Assembly: GCA_019055375.1 (NCBI GenBank) | Contig: JAHQIW010003622.1 | Coordinates: 124,001 to 188,000 of the forward strand | Origin: Parelaphostrongylus tenuis | Lineage: Eukaryota; Nematoda; Chromadorea; Rhabditida; Metastrongylidae | Direction of reading: 5' to 3' | Length of the DNA: 64,000 bases | Shown here: positions 47,285 through 58,728 of the stretch, one piece after another | Layout: every line of letters begins with the position of its first letter | Numbering within the stretch: position 1 is the first letter of the stretch | Notes under the pieces: generated by a model | What the model was told of the DNA's origin: nothing | The model's database searches: none | The model's input: only the letters and a program-made list of their open reading frames with translations | Made by a program: the position numbers and the translations under genes

Positions 47285-47780
47285 CTATGTCCAGTGAAAA
47301 TCTCACCAAACATAGAGTGTTGTACACTCGATTGCTCTTGGCTGGTATTGTTAATGAATCATATTTTTCAATTCGAGTATTTTCTTAAAACCATAGCTCA
47401 AAGACTCAATATGCTTGATAATCATTATTTGAGCCACGCATGGCAGTGGTCTGTCAATCGAAACTGAATATGCTAGCCAAGAGCAATCGAGTGTACAACA
47501 CTCTATGTTTGGTGAGATTTTCACTGGACATAGAGTTAAAACGTTCGTCGTCGCTAACCCTTAGTGGGGGGCTGGAGCTCCCACAGAGATTAGCAAAAGA
47601 CGAGAAAGTGTATCTGCCCGACTGACGAGATCGCAAATTTGAAACACGTGTATCGGGCTCTATAAATCAGCCCTCATTGGCAGACCAATGACATGCGTGG
47701 CTCAAATAATGATTATCAGGCAAATCGAAATTTGAGCAGTGCTCTTAAGAAAGCATTCAGAACGAAAGTTATGATTTATC
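47285..47780. mobile_element. MITE (family beta) carrying an exact 59-bp inverted repeat
   Basis: 47285-47343 is the exact reverse complement of 47475-47533 (starting ctatgtccagtgaaaatctc), separated by 131 bp. Around this, the outer arms are visible: ttttcttaaaaccatagctc on the left and gagcagtgctcttaagaaag with attcagaacgaaagttatg on the right. The interior 47.53-47.70 kb matches 41.9-42.07 kb and, inverted, 11.95-12.13 kb. The exactness of the 59-bp arms contrasts with the drift elsewhere in the family. Confidence 0.8.
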
Positions 47781-48087
47781 CTGACTTGCATCAACATTTA
47801 TCACCTTTCAACCAGAAAAACACTTACATTTTTCTAAAAGTGGTCTCATGTAGTTGCTCATTCCAATCCGCATAAAGATTGAGTAAGGGGTTCGGTGTTG
47901 ATTATTCACGAAAGGGAATGCCAAACAACTTCGTCAATGATCAGAGGTGACTGAATGCATATGTGAATTGGTGATTGATTTCAAGTGGACTATCGATGAA
48001 TTATGTGAGAATTTCATTGCCCTCATACACATTTAGTACATTCTGCTAATCTCGGCAATATTTTAGTCCAGCATAACGTAAGACGCA
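47781..48087. other. No supported feature
   Basis: Nothing recognised. Confidence 0.4.
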
Positions 48088-48155
48088 GGATCGAATCAAT
48101 CAGAACGCGTGTATTATTGGACGGCACCCTTAACCACTGCGCTGTACGTTCCCTT
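48088..48155 (-). repeat. tRNA-like SINE head
   Basis: On minus, agcgcagtggttaagggtgcc is a good box A and gattcgatcctgc a good box B with suitable spacing. No SINE body can be followed downstream, so it is a fragment or a decayed tRNA. Confidence 0.45.
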
Positions 48156-50442
48156 CAACGTGTACATTTGCGTTTATTCCTTGTAAAAAAAACGACTTAG
48201 ACATTCTCATTAATAGTGTGTGAACTTCACCAGTTCATGTAATAAAACGAGATAAACACCGTTGATTATGAATAAGAGGAAGATGAACAATGATGATCGC
48301 GACCACCAATCTTTATTCATTCTTGTCGCGCTCGAGTTGTTCACAGGGCTATGATGACTCAATGAATTTTGAGATCGTAAGGTTTTGGTACGGGCCACTC
48401 CTTTTATATAGATAAATCTGAGGGGCATCTACACTTGGCTCAGATCCTGCCTAGGTATGGTCAGGTTTCCAGAAAAAATTGCAGGAACTATTCATAAAAT
48501 GACTGGTGCATTTACGCAAGTACACGCTATGGTCGCATCAACATTACATGATCGGGAAAACCTTTGCTAGAATTTTAACAAGGATTATTGCTCTTGTAAT
48601 AGCACCACTTCCGCGCATGAAGTGCTTTACTCTCCGTATTTCAGTCTGAGTTGTATCACACTCACACAATCACTCTAGCACAAGTGCGGACACTGATGCA
48701 CTCCATTAGGGATAGCTTACCATATTCCGTACACATGATAGGCCCAGAACGCCGCAAATGTAATTGATACTGCAGAATGGAGAAGGGTGTATCATGCAGT
48801 ACACCTATTCAACTATTGAATTCAGCATCGAACAAGCAGATTAGCGAGCGTAGATAATGTCTAGTGAAAAAGTATTCCACCAAATTATAGAAATAAAGGA
48901 AATATACTGCTCATTATTAGCTTTTTGGCTAGAGTGCGGACTAGTAAACCTTTTCTTCTAAGAAATTGGGTAGCAGACAGAATAGAGAATTGAAAGAGAT
49001 TATATGCATAAAACAAGTGAGGTGTATTGTAATGATAAAACAGGAAAATACGAGTGTCTGATGAAATTCATATCATACACTTGACGTTCGATCTTCGTGA
49101 ACCAACCATACTGACCCTCGTCATTGGAATCAGGTAGTAGGTACCATTTGTGTCTTTAATCTGCTAAGATTCTCCAGCTCGTGGTGGGTATAGAAGAAAC
49201 ATATGATAAAACAGGGTTTTAGTGTTAGATTTAGATGCCGATCTTCACAAGTTGTCAGAAGCTCAACGTTTCTTTAACCATTTTGTTGTTTCACAAGCGT
49301 TATCCATGAATATAGTCATGTTCGAATACGCGTTTCTTTGCAACTTAAAAACATGAAAATTAATTTTAGCACACAGTACATAATACAAGCACTAAAGTCG
49401 GTTGTTCTTTGCGGTTCTGCTTTGAAGATGTTTAATTCTCTTGAAAGCCAATCATGTGTTCCCCTCGTCTATGTGTCCTTTTTCGACAATGAACAGTAGA
49501 TTTAATGTTAATGTCTTTGAACATTTTCCCCTCAATCACATAAATGAGACATTTTTCAAAGATCTTAAGTACGACATTTTCAAAACTAAGAACATCATTC
49601 AAAAGGCCATCTACATTGCACAACAATATTGCCATGATAACCCAGTATAAACTGGTACAAATACGGCTAAACTTCGAACAAAGAGACATGAAGGTCGCAG
49701 CTTTTATTGGGACCACACAGTGCATAAATGCCGCAAAACACCAATACCGCATAGACACTAATTTCTGCTGACAACGATGCGACCGATCACCGTACGTTTC
49801 AATGCATGGAACTTTCCCTTCCCACTGTTTGCAAATCTTTTTGATTACGAATCCTCATTGATGAGATAGGCCACAAGGATTCTCATGATTTGATGTCTAT
49901 TAATGATGCGATGTCGTGATGTGAAATTTTGATTCTGTACCGCTGCTATTTTGCTATCATATCTCTAGTTTGATGTTGTCTACAACAAATGTGCAGCATT
50001 GTTTTCCAAAAAGCCGCTTATCGGGCTCCCAGAAAATGCAAACGCGTATGCGATAAGCCACCCAAAGCATTAAGCTGAGTTCCAAACGTAATTACTTGGC
50101 AAGTGCTTAAAGGAAAATGATCTCTCTAGAATGACGAAATGATTTTGTTTGTCTTCTCCACATTACACTTGGAGACATATGTGTGTCTGTGAGAGTTTTT
50201 ATCTCGTTTCGCAAACGATCCTATATCAGATTTCCTACCTCTTCTCTCAGACATAGGAAACATAGTCAGCACAATGTGATGTCGATTCGGGAACCGTATG
50301 TGCGCATTTGCAGGCAGCACTAACGTGCAATCACTGTGACTCATGACACCACAAAAACTCCAAAATCTAAACAGTGCTCCTCTTTTACCAAAATTTTCAA
50401 TAGGACTTTAGAAAAATATCAGCGTGGCGCTCTTATATGTTT
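48156..50442. other. No supported feature
   Basis: The longest frame is 108 codons (minus 49432-49758), without motif. A 72-codon minus frame at 48210-48428 includes a hydrophobic stretch (SLFIFLLFIINGVYLVLL) but has no gene context. Confidence 0.4.
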
Positions 50443-50661
50443 TCAGCATAACAATTTGTAAATCACTGTGGAATAAAGGAAGCTTTTCGCAACCGCCTTT
50501 TCACCAACTTGTAGACTTAAATCCATAAACGAAGGTTCGTTCACAAGTAAAAGGTCATCAGCAAATGATTGTTTCAGTACCATGTGAATAAGATAATGCG
50601 GAAGAGATTCACGGTCCGTATATTCTAAGAAAACAGTCTTTGATAGCATCGCAATGATCAT
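50443..50661 (-). mobile_element. Possible reverse-transcriptase relic (weak)
   Basis: The minus-strand 72-codon frame contains QSFADDLLLVNEPS, which has the form of the Y/FADD catalytic motif of LINE-type reverse transcriptases followed by L-L-x. Flanking residues do not extend the match convincingly and it is not from the RTE family seen elsewhere here. It could be chance. Confidence 0.2.
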
Positions 50662-50999
50662 AAAAGAATATTCCTAGTTTTCATCTTCTTTAGATGAAAA
50701 AATCAGAGTTAAGAAAGTAAAAAAAAGTAAAAGTGAAAAAAATAAAAAAAGTAGAAATGTTGATTGTTCTGCTCGCCGTTTAACTTCAATTTTAATTTTA
50801 AATTTTATCACTGTGCCTAGCAAAACGCGAAAGGACATGAATTACCACTAAGAAGAAGATGAAGAAGAAGTATTGCAGGTGCTAAGTCGTAGGGTTCACA
50901 AAACTGCGAATGAAATTCTGTGCGAATTATTCTTGAAAAAAGAAACTGATCTCCGCCGTTCTCGCAAACTGGGATGTGTTGGATATAACAAAGTTATTA
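50662..50999. other. A-rich low-complexity stretch
   Basis: aaaagtaaa-type units (50700-50760) and a short gaagaa run (50850-50870). No gene. Confidence 0.5.
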
Positions 51000-51480
51000 C
51001 GGCGAATGTCGTCTCAAGTGAGCGTCTTGTAAGTTAACCCAAATAAGTATTTTTCAAATTTATATGTGATCTCTTTTTTCATATTATGGACTACAGGAAG
51101 ATAAGACACTAAGAGAATTGGAACAGGTCTCTTCACTAGTATTATTGTTGATAGCGTGAAATTCAGTGATTCAGTATGACAAAATGGCAAAACTGAGATA
51201 TATTTGAAGATTATGCACTCACATTGAGGCTTTTGAAGTTTTTGTCTAGAAATCGAATGCTGGAAGAGTCTCGACCACCCTCACCTTGTCAAAATTCTCG
51301 GATGCGTATTTACACGTAAAATTGTCAATAGTGAAGGACTGACAGTTCGAAAAAATCAAATTATTTTCCACAATGTCCAAATTTTCGCTGTCTCCACTGT
51401 AACACCAGTGGATGTTACACACTCCATTGCAAGGCCACGTGTAGTCCCACCTCTTTTTCTGTAAATTCTGCCGAAAATGG
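51000..51480 (+). pseudogene. TSSK-like kinase, copy C (mostly deleted)
   Basis: Flank sequence equivalent to that before copies A and B (ctacaggaagataagacact, tagcgtgaaattcagtgatt) leads to TTTTTGTCTA. It then jumps straight into the middle of kinase exon 1 (51249: EIECWKSLDHPHLVKILG), so the glycine loop and lysine are deleted. After ILG it jumps to the segment equivalent to 35.3-35.48 kb, so the HRD, DFG and APE exons are gone too. Same strand as A and B, 16 kb downstream. Confidence 0.7.
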
Positions 51481-51547
51481 AGATCTGAGTGAGAAAGGAG
51501 CAACAAGACACCACCTTCCCTCCCCGTGCATACGCAAGATAAATATT

Positions 51548-51814
51548 AAGCTAAAAAAGCTACTTACTAGTGGCAAAAAGTCTGGTAAAAAGCTTCTGCC
51601 TAGCGAAATAAAGCAGACGAAAGAACATGACCCTCTTATCTGTCATACTGGCCATTCCTGCAGCCTCGTTGTGACATCTATAGTTGTCACTCGTCGCGTC
51701 ACATGTAGATCGAAACAAAATCAAATGTATCTTTTCTTTGATAATGCAGTCTACTATTGTCGAATCAACCTATTACGCAGACGCGTAATTATTATGCGCA
51801 AAGTCAGGAAATGA
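51548..51814 (+). pseudogene. Frame-conserved ORF downstream of kinase copy C
   Basis: It is the homologue of 35975-36256. It is open for 88 codons from AAG 51548 to TGA 51812, with no stop. It reads KKSGKKLLPSEIKQTKE, then VVTRRVTCRSKQNQMYLFF and RRRVIIMRKVRK. The TAG that interrupts the copy-B version is TAC here. The 46 codons from KLL to TRR align with copy B without gaps. I recognise no family. It is basic and possibly nuclear, which is inference from composition only. Confidence 0.45.
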
Positions 51815-52540
51815 GAGCATAGGGAATTAAATGTGTTCGAATTTGGATCTATAACTAAGACTACGTTAGCACAAGCACAGGGGAAGAAAAAATAAGCTCA
51901 AAAGGTATAGGCTTAAAATTTGATACTGTTGTTTAAGGCGCTCATGAAAAAACGAGTTCTTGCTAAGGTGTCAGTTGCAAAAAATTCCAGGTCAATTGGA
52001 GTGATTGCATTCGCCATTGTAACGAGGTGTATGCCATACTGCGAAAAGCATCCCTATCCTCAAATTGTGAAAAGCGCAGAGGTAATGTGAAAACTACCAT
52101 ATTATTCCAGTGTGACTCCATGTAGGATTGTTCTACGATTTTTGACCACAAAAAGGACGGCACAGATTTAAGCAAAATTGGTGAGAGCAAAAAAAAAATT
52201 ATGTGTGGAACTTACACTTTTGTGTTAACAATCAATGATCCATACTTTTCCAATGTGGGGGTAGACACACCAAATCAGAATTTCACAAGAAAGTAATCTG
52301 TGATTGCATCAAATTATTTTGCATTAACTTACTAGATATATACATATGCATACATATACGTATATACGTGCATATATGTATGTATATATATGCATGCATA
52401 GAGGTAAAAGAATGTTTTGTCAGTTTTTCAGGTCGTTCAGCAGTAAGAAAGTGCTGCATAGAAAAATGAATTTTTTTATTTGGAAGAATAATCACGTTTA
52501 TTAGACGAGCAGTCATAACAATAAACAGAAAAGTTTAATG
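51815..52540. other. Duplicated non-coding flank of copy C, with AT microsatellite
   Basis: It parallels 36257-37180 (see that entry). 52336-52396 is a run of atacat, gtatat and gcatgc units, in the same relative place as the microsatellite at 37.02-37.08 kb. Confidence 0.6.
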
Positions 52541-54109
52541 AATTATTCGAAACATAAACCTTTAGTCTCCTGCATTTCCAAGCGTTGCAAAATTTTCAAC
52601 GATGCTCGTACGTGTTTTCACCTCAAATTAGTCCCAAGCTCATTTATAAGCCGTTTTGAGCACATCTACGGTAATGCAGCGAGACTCTTTGCTCCAGTAT
52701 CTACCACGCGAAGTGCTCCACTGGAGCTGAGAATCCGCGGGTTCGGCAGCCAAATGCAGCTAGGCCAAAGGCCTGGGAAATACCTCGTGACAAATGGCAA
52801 TCGCTGAGCGGGCCGAATCCGCAGGAGCTCAGTCCTGCTGTAGCGTAAACAGTCGGCGTCAAAGTGTTGAGTACTCCAAGGTTCAGGCCCACCTCGTGAA
52901 ATTTGCTACCGATAAGTGGTAGCGCTGATTTTCACACTTCTGTTGATGAAGCCAGATAGTATCTGTCCGGTAGCGTAACTCCTGACCCAGAAAATTGCAG
53001 AAGCCGGAGTGGCTTCGGTTCGTGGTTTTTGCTAGTGACACTTCTGCTGACCGTTTCTGAAAAGCTGACTTCTGTTCTAGAGACTGAATAGTAATTCGAC
53101 TATCAATATCTCTTTGTCCGTGAAAAAGCATCCCTGAACGAGCATCAGCTATACGCGAATCGTTCGGAAAGCCTTTAAAAGTCACTCTTCTATAATATTT
53201 CTGCCCAAAAAGAGAACACGAGGGATCTTGTAACTGGACAGCTTCCGCTCGTTTTTAACAAGATTTCGGACACTCTACTCTACAACTCATAGCTTCCTTG
53301 CCATTGCATGCATCAAAACCTCCGGATATCCTTGAAATAGGTAGAAGATCTTCTGAATGTTTACCGGGTAGACGAGGCGGTTGGACGACCATTTCGAGAA
53401 CGATTCTCAATCTCTCCAGTTTCTTTGATATGTTTTACTGCTCTGTAGACACTTGATGCTTTGAATGCAGCCAATTTCAAAAATGCCGGTCGTTTTCATT
53501 CCCGTCTTGGGTAGCTGACCTACTACAATCGCTCATTTTATGATCATGATTTTGCACAACTAAAAACAGAGATAGATGAAGCAGATTCTAAGTTGAGATC
53601 GAAAAGAATTAATAAAATTGTCTGAATTAATGGAAAAATGCTATAGCAGTGCTAAAGTTAACAAGGCACAAAATTAGCAGAGCTTTTCGAGCACCTTTTA
53701 GATACATATACATTCACATTTTCACATAAATTCATATATATATATATATGCATACATACATAAATATGTGTGCATATATGGTTTTATTTCACACAAACCG
53801 TCACTAATTTTCTCTTTGCGGGCTCCAGCAGTTCTACGACTGAAATCGCTTATGTGCATGCGTCCATCACAAAGGTTTACGGATATCTTGGTTTTCATTT
53901 CGGTATCTGCTACAGTTTCGTCTTGCTCATGAGTAAATTAGAATGATGGTCGCACAATTTTCCTTATAGCGCTCACGATCTCGTACTAAGATGTTCCCCA
54001 AAGCGTTCGTTGACCAAAAGCAAGATGGTGTGGTAAAAAGGCAATTAAAAATGTGTTGTGAAGCGAAGTATCTTTCTTTCTGATTAGGAGGAAACAGAAG
54101 AAAAACAGA
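52541..54109. other. Unassigned block with a GC-richer core
   Basis: 52.65-53.2 kb is richer in GC than its surroundings and holds overlapping frames on both strands (minus 52883-53185, 100 codons, MTFKGFPNDSRIADARSG at its start). None is recognised. A short hairpin, gctacc-gataagt-ggtagc, lies near 52.90 kb, and the words aatccgcgggttcggc and gccgaatccgcagg form an imperfect inverted pair at 52.73-52.83 kb. 53727-53790 is an AT microsatellite. Confidence 0.35.
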
Positions 54110-54420
54110 ACCCATTCGCTGAACGGAAACTTTTCATAGGAAAGTTAGTAAGCATTCGAAAGCTGAGACTTTAGGCTACAGTTTCACGTCTCCGCTTTTC
54201 CAAAACAACCTTTTATAACGCTGTGATCTTCACACCAATCTAACACATATTTCTTGCCGTGCAGAGACCTTCCTTTGCACTATGAGTAATCACGAGATAA
54301 CTTAGTGATTCCTGCAGCCAAGGTTCTGCATATATCCTGAAAAACCGTTTCTCTAGTGGCCTCCACATAAACTGCTGTCTTGATATTTCTCTACGCGTTC
54401 ATAAGCTCAAAAATCGATTA
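54110..54420 (+). repeat. Repeat alpha fragment
   Basis: cgctgaacggaaacttttcat, cattcgaaagctgagacttt and cttttataacgctgtgatc, in the order of the alpha clusters. Confidence 0.5.
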
Positions 54421-54939
54421 ATGCGTCAGAGTTCACTGGCCGGTGCCGCCAGCGCTCATGTTATTCACGCGGACGCCGTTACACCCACATGGGTTTTCGA
54501 CTTATTACCAGCTGTGTTGTAGATTATTTACCTGCTGCGTTTCAGAAAACGGTCTTATAATATATAAGCACAACACTGGAATCGAATTCGATTATTCTAT
54601 CGAATCGCCACTGGCAGTCCATAGAAAGAGCTGTTTCCGGCGAGAAGTATGAATGTCTGAAGCCAAAAAATCTCCTCGTGTCGCATCGTCAAGAAAAACT
54701 TTGTTTTTCCAAAACCGGTGGCGCAGGGTTGCAGCCTCAGGCATAGCTTTTGAACGGGTGCTAACACTTCTATGAGAATTTTCTCTCCGGTAACTGAGAT
54801 AGCTTTTTCAGTTGTCTTCTCCTAATCAGAAAAGACACGGGCTGTAGAACAAGTTGCGATGATGAAAATGATAAATCCTCATACGTCTATTAGAGTTCGA
54901 GATCGCTAAATCCGTTATTTCACAACCTCACTGTTCTAC
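54421..54939. other. No supported feature
   Basis: One 69-codon frame. Nothing recognised. Confidence 0.4.
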
Positions 54940-56210
54940 GCTTCGCGCCTACAAATAGTCACAAAATTTAGGCCTTTCGGAAGAATGCCGATCTTCAGTC
55001 GACACTATGATGACGTTTTCGTGGATCGAGCGGCCCACCATCCAGCACTGTGCCTTCTTACCGTGGTTTCGCGTTTTGTTATCATGTTCACCTGATACGT
55101 TGAAGCCTCCATTTTCTTTGGCAGTATAGATAATCAACTGAATGCGCGGAATTCATAATCATTGTTGTTCCATAACATCGACTGTCTTTAAAACCTCGCA
55201 ATAAACATTCGAAGCATATCCAAGAAAGAATGCTTGAAGCCTGAACGAGGTTAGAGGAAAATTAATCCATAACATTGATTGTTTTTAAAACCCCGCATTA
55301 TACATTCAAAATAATTCCAAGAGAGAATGCTGAAAACTTGCTCTACCAGCCAAAATCCATCCACTGAGAAGTGGTGTTGGACCAGTGTCATTGTACACTG
55401 TGCTATCACCACAGACTCCTTCCCCTTGTTGCAATGCAGGGCTTGATGTGAGGTCGGGGGTCACTGATTACGAGGCCGAAACCTCTGAAACACCGGTGTA
55501 TGGCCATGGCGTACCAAGCTCGTTTAGACTTTGAGCTTTTTTTGGATCATTGTTGTCATTCGAAAACGCCGTTCTGAGTTTTATACTATGACGAGACATT
55601 AAACATGAAGCAAACGATTATTAACTAGTTATTTGTAGCAATAATGAGAAAGAATATCGTTAGATCATCTCTTCAGTGAATTTCTTTCTCTTTTCAGAAA
55701 TATATAGAAACCAAAAATATATGGGAACACATCGTAGTAATTTATAAGGTTTACTTTCTATAAACCTCGGTAATAATGATTGATTTGTCTAAATCGAGAA
55801 ACGTCCTCTAGATTTACGTATACGGAAACGACTCTAAGAGGTCACGAAACTGAACCAGTTCACGCTCCTTGCACAATTTGAGACATGTTAATCAGAGGAG
55901 CACCTAAACTTTACAGAATTTGAAACAATTCCATATCGATCTTTATTTAGTGCACGCTGTAGGACCTCCTCTCCAACGAACTGAATGTTGTAAACCTAGA
56001 AAACTCAAACTGATGCTTGAAACGTCTTATTCGCTATGAAATGATTAGACTAGCAGGAAAAAAAAACGCAGTAAAATGTTAAAATTCTTTCACGAAATAG
56101 AACAACGGCATACCTATATATTTCAAAGTGTGCATGATAAGAACTAACAGAACTCGCAAAAGACAAAAGCAAAAAGGAATCAAAAAGTCGCGGAAGCACA
56201 ACTAAAACAT
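54940..56210 (+). repeat. Interspersed repeat (family delta), interrupted copy
   Basis: 54940-55190 and 55880-56210 match 40890-41110 and 41160-41480. The roughly 690 bp between them (partly the MITE at 55285-55575) is absent from the 41-kb copy, so it was inserted later or the 41-kb copy lost it. Confidence 0.5.
55285..55575 (+). mobile_element. MITE (family gamma), with a partial tandem end
   Basis: The interior matches 32.16-32.35 kb (ccagtgtcattgtacactgt is identical). The left end (acattcaaaataattccaag) is preceded at 55180-55265 by a second, diverged version of the same end (acattcgaagcatatccaag), so one end is duplicated. The right end (gagctttttttggatcattg) is eroded. Confidence 0.6.
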
Positions 56211-56424
56211 GTACACTTCAAATTTTCGATGCGCTTTTTATTCGTTCATGTTTTCCGCCTGTTGCTTGGCAAATGAAGCGCTTACAGAAGGCTCTACTTA
56301 AAATACGTATAATACTGTTGCACGCTTGATTCGAATCGAGACCCTAGGGCTACGCCTCTATTTTGGAGAGAACTTTTACATAAATAGATGTCATCTATAT
56401 TAACAATATCTAGTTGCTTATCAG
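56211..56424. other. No supported feature
   Basis: Nothing recognised. Confidence 0.35.
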
Positions 56425-56665
56425 GCTATAAAACGTGTGTAGCACGCTGGCTGTAAGAGCTATGCCACACACACAAAGCCAATCATTTGTTGGTCGATTG
56501 TTCAATCCCGCGTTCAAGACTCACTGAACTTTCTTTCCTTCCAAGGTTGATATACTGAAGCCGTACTTGTCGAGGAAGATAGTAACCCGTACTTGATACT
56601 TTGATAAGCCACGACAAGTTATAAAAGTCAAATATGCATTCAATCACGTTCAAAGATGTGCAAAT
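56425..56665 (+). mobile_element. Decayed SINE (family 1)
   Basis: tgttcaatcccgcgttcaag parallels box B and following bases of the 6.44-kb SINE (ggttcgatctcgcgctcatg), and aaatatgcattcaatcacgt parallels its 3' part. The body between is heavily diverged and box A is barely recognisable, so this is an old copy. Confidence 0.5.
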
Positions 56666-57544
56666 ATCCTTTTACTAGCTTCATCAAACCGGCAATTTAT
56701 ATGTCCACAGCTGTCTAAATATGGAGAGAAGCTACTCAGCACTGATTGAAATCAGGAAACTATTTCTTAATTTATCTTATGCTTTTCTGTGTACCCAAAA
56801 CACCCACTAAGAGTGTATGACTGCACATGTTTGGACCATTTGATATCCCTTCATTGAAAAACGATATCAAAACACCGTTTTAAACAAATTAATATGCAGC
56901 ACGCAGCACATGAATATTTAGGGTTAGAGCTTCCTAAAGCGAATGTAAATATAAGACACTCGAAAGTAGGCAAATTAGTTGGAAAAGAAGCCATTCAAAG
57001 ATTGAAACATGCAAAACATCTTCTCCCTGGAAGAACATATAGAGAGGAGCAGCAAAACACTTATTGATTAAAAAAGATTGACATTATAAAACAATTTACT
57101 TCGAAATTATTGAATCCAAGTTCACGTCATGTACTGATCTAGTAGTAACGATTTCTTGCATCTTTAACAGGTTTGCTGGTAGAACCGCTGAGAGTATTAG
57201 CGACAAACAGTGAGAGTTCGTGCTTTTCCAGCTTCTCTTTCGTGAAAAACTAATGCCCAAGTCAAAGAGTAGGTGATGGAGCAAACACAGTAGCAGCACG
57301 ACTTGCAGTTTTGGCAGGAAACGCTACATCTCTGAGAAAGAGGTTAAAAAATTCTCGAGGGCTTGAAATCTAGAGAAGTAGAGAAAGGAAATAGAGGAAC
57401 AAGAAAGAATGAAGGAATAAAAAATGAATAATGTAAATTGAAAAGAATCTTATGGCTGCATAACCAATTTATCTTCTTAATTCAATTGCTTGAGCGGTAT
57501 TGTGATGTAATAAATATCTCATAAAGCTGAGTGATGTCCTATTC
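56666..57544. other. No supported feature
   Basis: Short frames. Nothing recognised. Confidence 0.4.
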
Positions 57545-57715
57545 TTTGGACAAAATTAGAACCCGCATCCATTGCACAACCAGCGCGCCGTTCTGCCATA
57601 CCTCTTTTTACGGCACAGTAGTATCGTCCTGTCAGCAATTAATCTTCAACGATTGACTTGACAAGGCAGTGTCGCCAATGAACCCAGTCACGCTTAGGAC
57701 CAGCTCAAAACTGTT
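57545..57715 (-). mobile_element. Decayed SINE (family 2)
   Basis: cctgtcagcaattaatcttcaacg and atgaacccagtcacgct parallel ctgtcagcaaccaaccttcaacg and ttgaaccaactcatgct in the 14.4-kb copy. The tRNA-like part is weak (gatgcgggttctaat on minus). Confidence 0.4.
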
Positions 57716-57929
57716 CCATTAGCACGATGATTAAATCTTGGACATGTTTTGATTTTATGGCAGCCAACGCTGAAGACCAGTTTCTAGAATATATCCGTGC
57801 AAAAAATAGGACATAAATCAAGCCAAGACTATCAGGAAACATAGGTTATTGAAAGAGTGATCGCTCTTCATATAAAAATTCTTCTAGTAGGATCAGAAAT
57901 TTGCTCATTCAAGACATGAACTGTGCTTG

Positions 57930-58728
57930 AAAGATGTTGAATAAGCAGGCTTTCAATTGTCTCATTACTCCCTCGATGCTCTTAAACGCTCCGCAAGCCG
58001 CTCATTTCTTTCTGCTTAACTCTGGAACTACTCGTTGATCATGTTACTTCACGATCTAGGTAAAAGTATCTGAAGTATTTGGAGATGCTAACTTTGTTGA
58101 GCGCGAATATTCAAAACCCTTCCGTTTCTGATATATATCGTTTTGGTTAGAATCAGTCAAAAACCAGTTTTTCACTGACGTTGTCGACATCGGTCAATAC
58201 TTGCTCCCCTGGCTAATGTTTGGTGTTATTTTTATAACACGATATCAATAAAGAAGCGAACATGGTTCAATTGTCGACCGACGATTTACACCCCCATATG
58301 GTCCCATTCTAATGCTTACATGACGTTTAAGAGGGTGGTAGTGAATAATTTTGGCGAGATTGTATCACCCCGTGGAATCCCTCTCCTTAGGTCGATATCA
58401 ATATCGCTATAGAATGGCGATATTTTATGGATAAATCTTTATATAGCTCACGAAAGATCGCTGTATACCAAATAGGGACGTCCTGGTTATCCAGAGGCTA
58501 TGTAACCTCTTGTGTTTTCGCTGAATCAAAGGCATCCTTCAAATCGTGGAAGCGAAACAGAGCAGCCTTTTCTATACTTGGAAAACTTTCATAAATCTTG
58601 TGGTTGTGTGGATGCGGTCTACGATCGTACTTTTTTTCAAAACCCTGTTTGTTCGCATGGCTGCACTTTGCCCAGTGTTCTGCCAATCCTATTTAGGATG
58701 ACTCGAGTGAAGAGTTTATAGAGAACAA
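57930..58728 (-). mobile_element. Older RTE relic, interrupted by RTE copy 2
   Basis: It covers, on minus, part of the reverse transcriptase down to the KSIEDV block. It is more diverged than copy 2 and has many stops. Its higher-coordinate edge (ggatgactcgagtgaagag, then tttatagagaac) breaks off exactly where the 3' tail of copy 2 begins, so the younger element either inserted here or was joined by rearrangement. Confidence 0.75.

Noticed and set aside
46803..47327. 174-codon minus-strand ORF
   Set aside because: It begins inside a MITE inverted arm and is dominated by residues typical of AT-rich chance translation (F, L, I, N). No motif.
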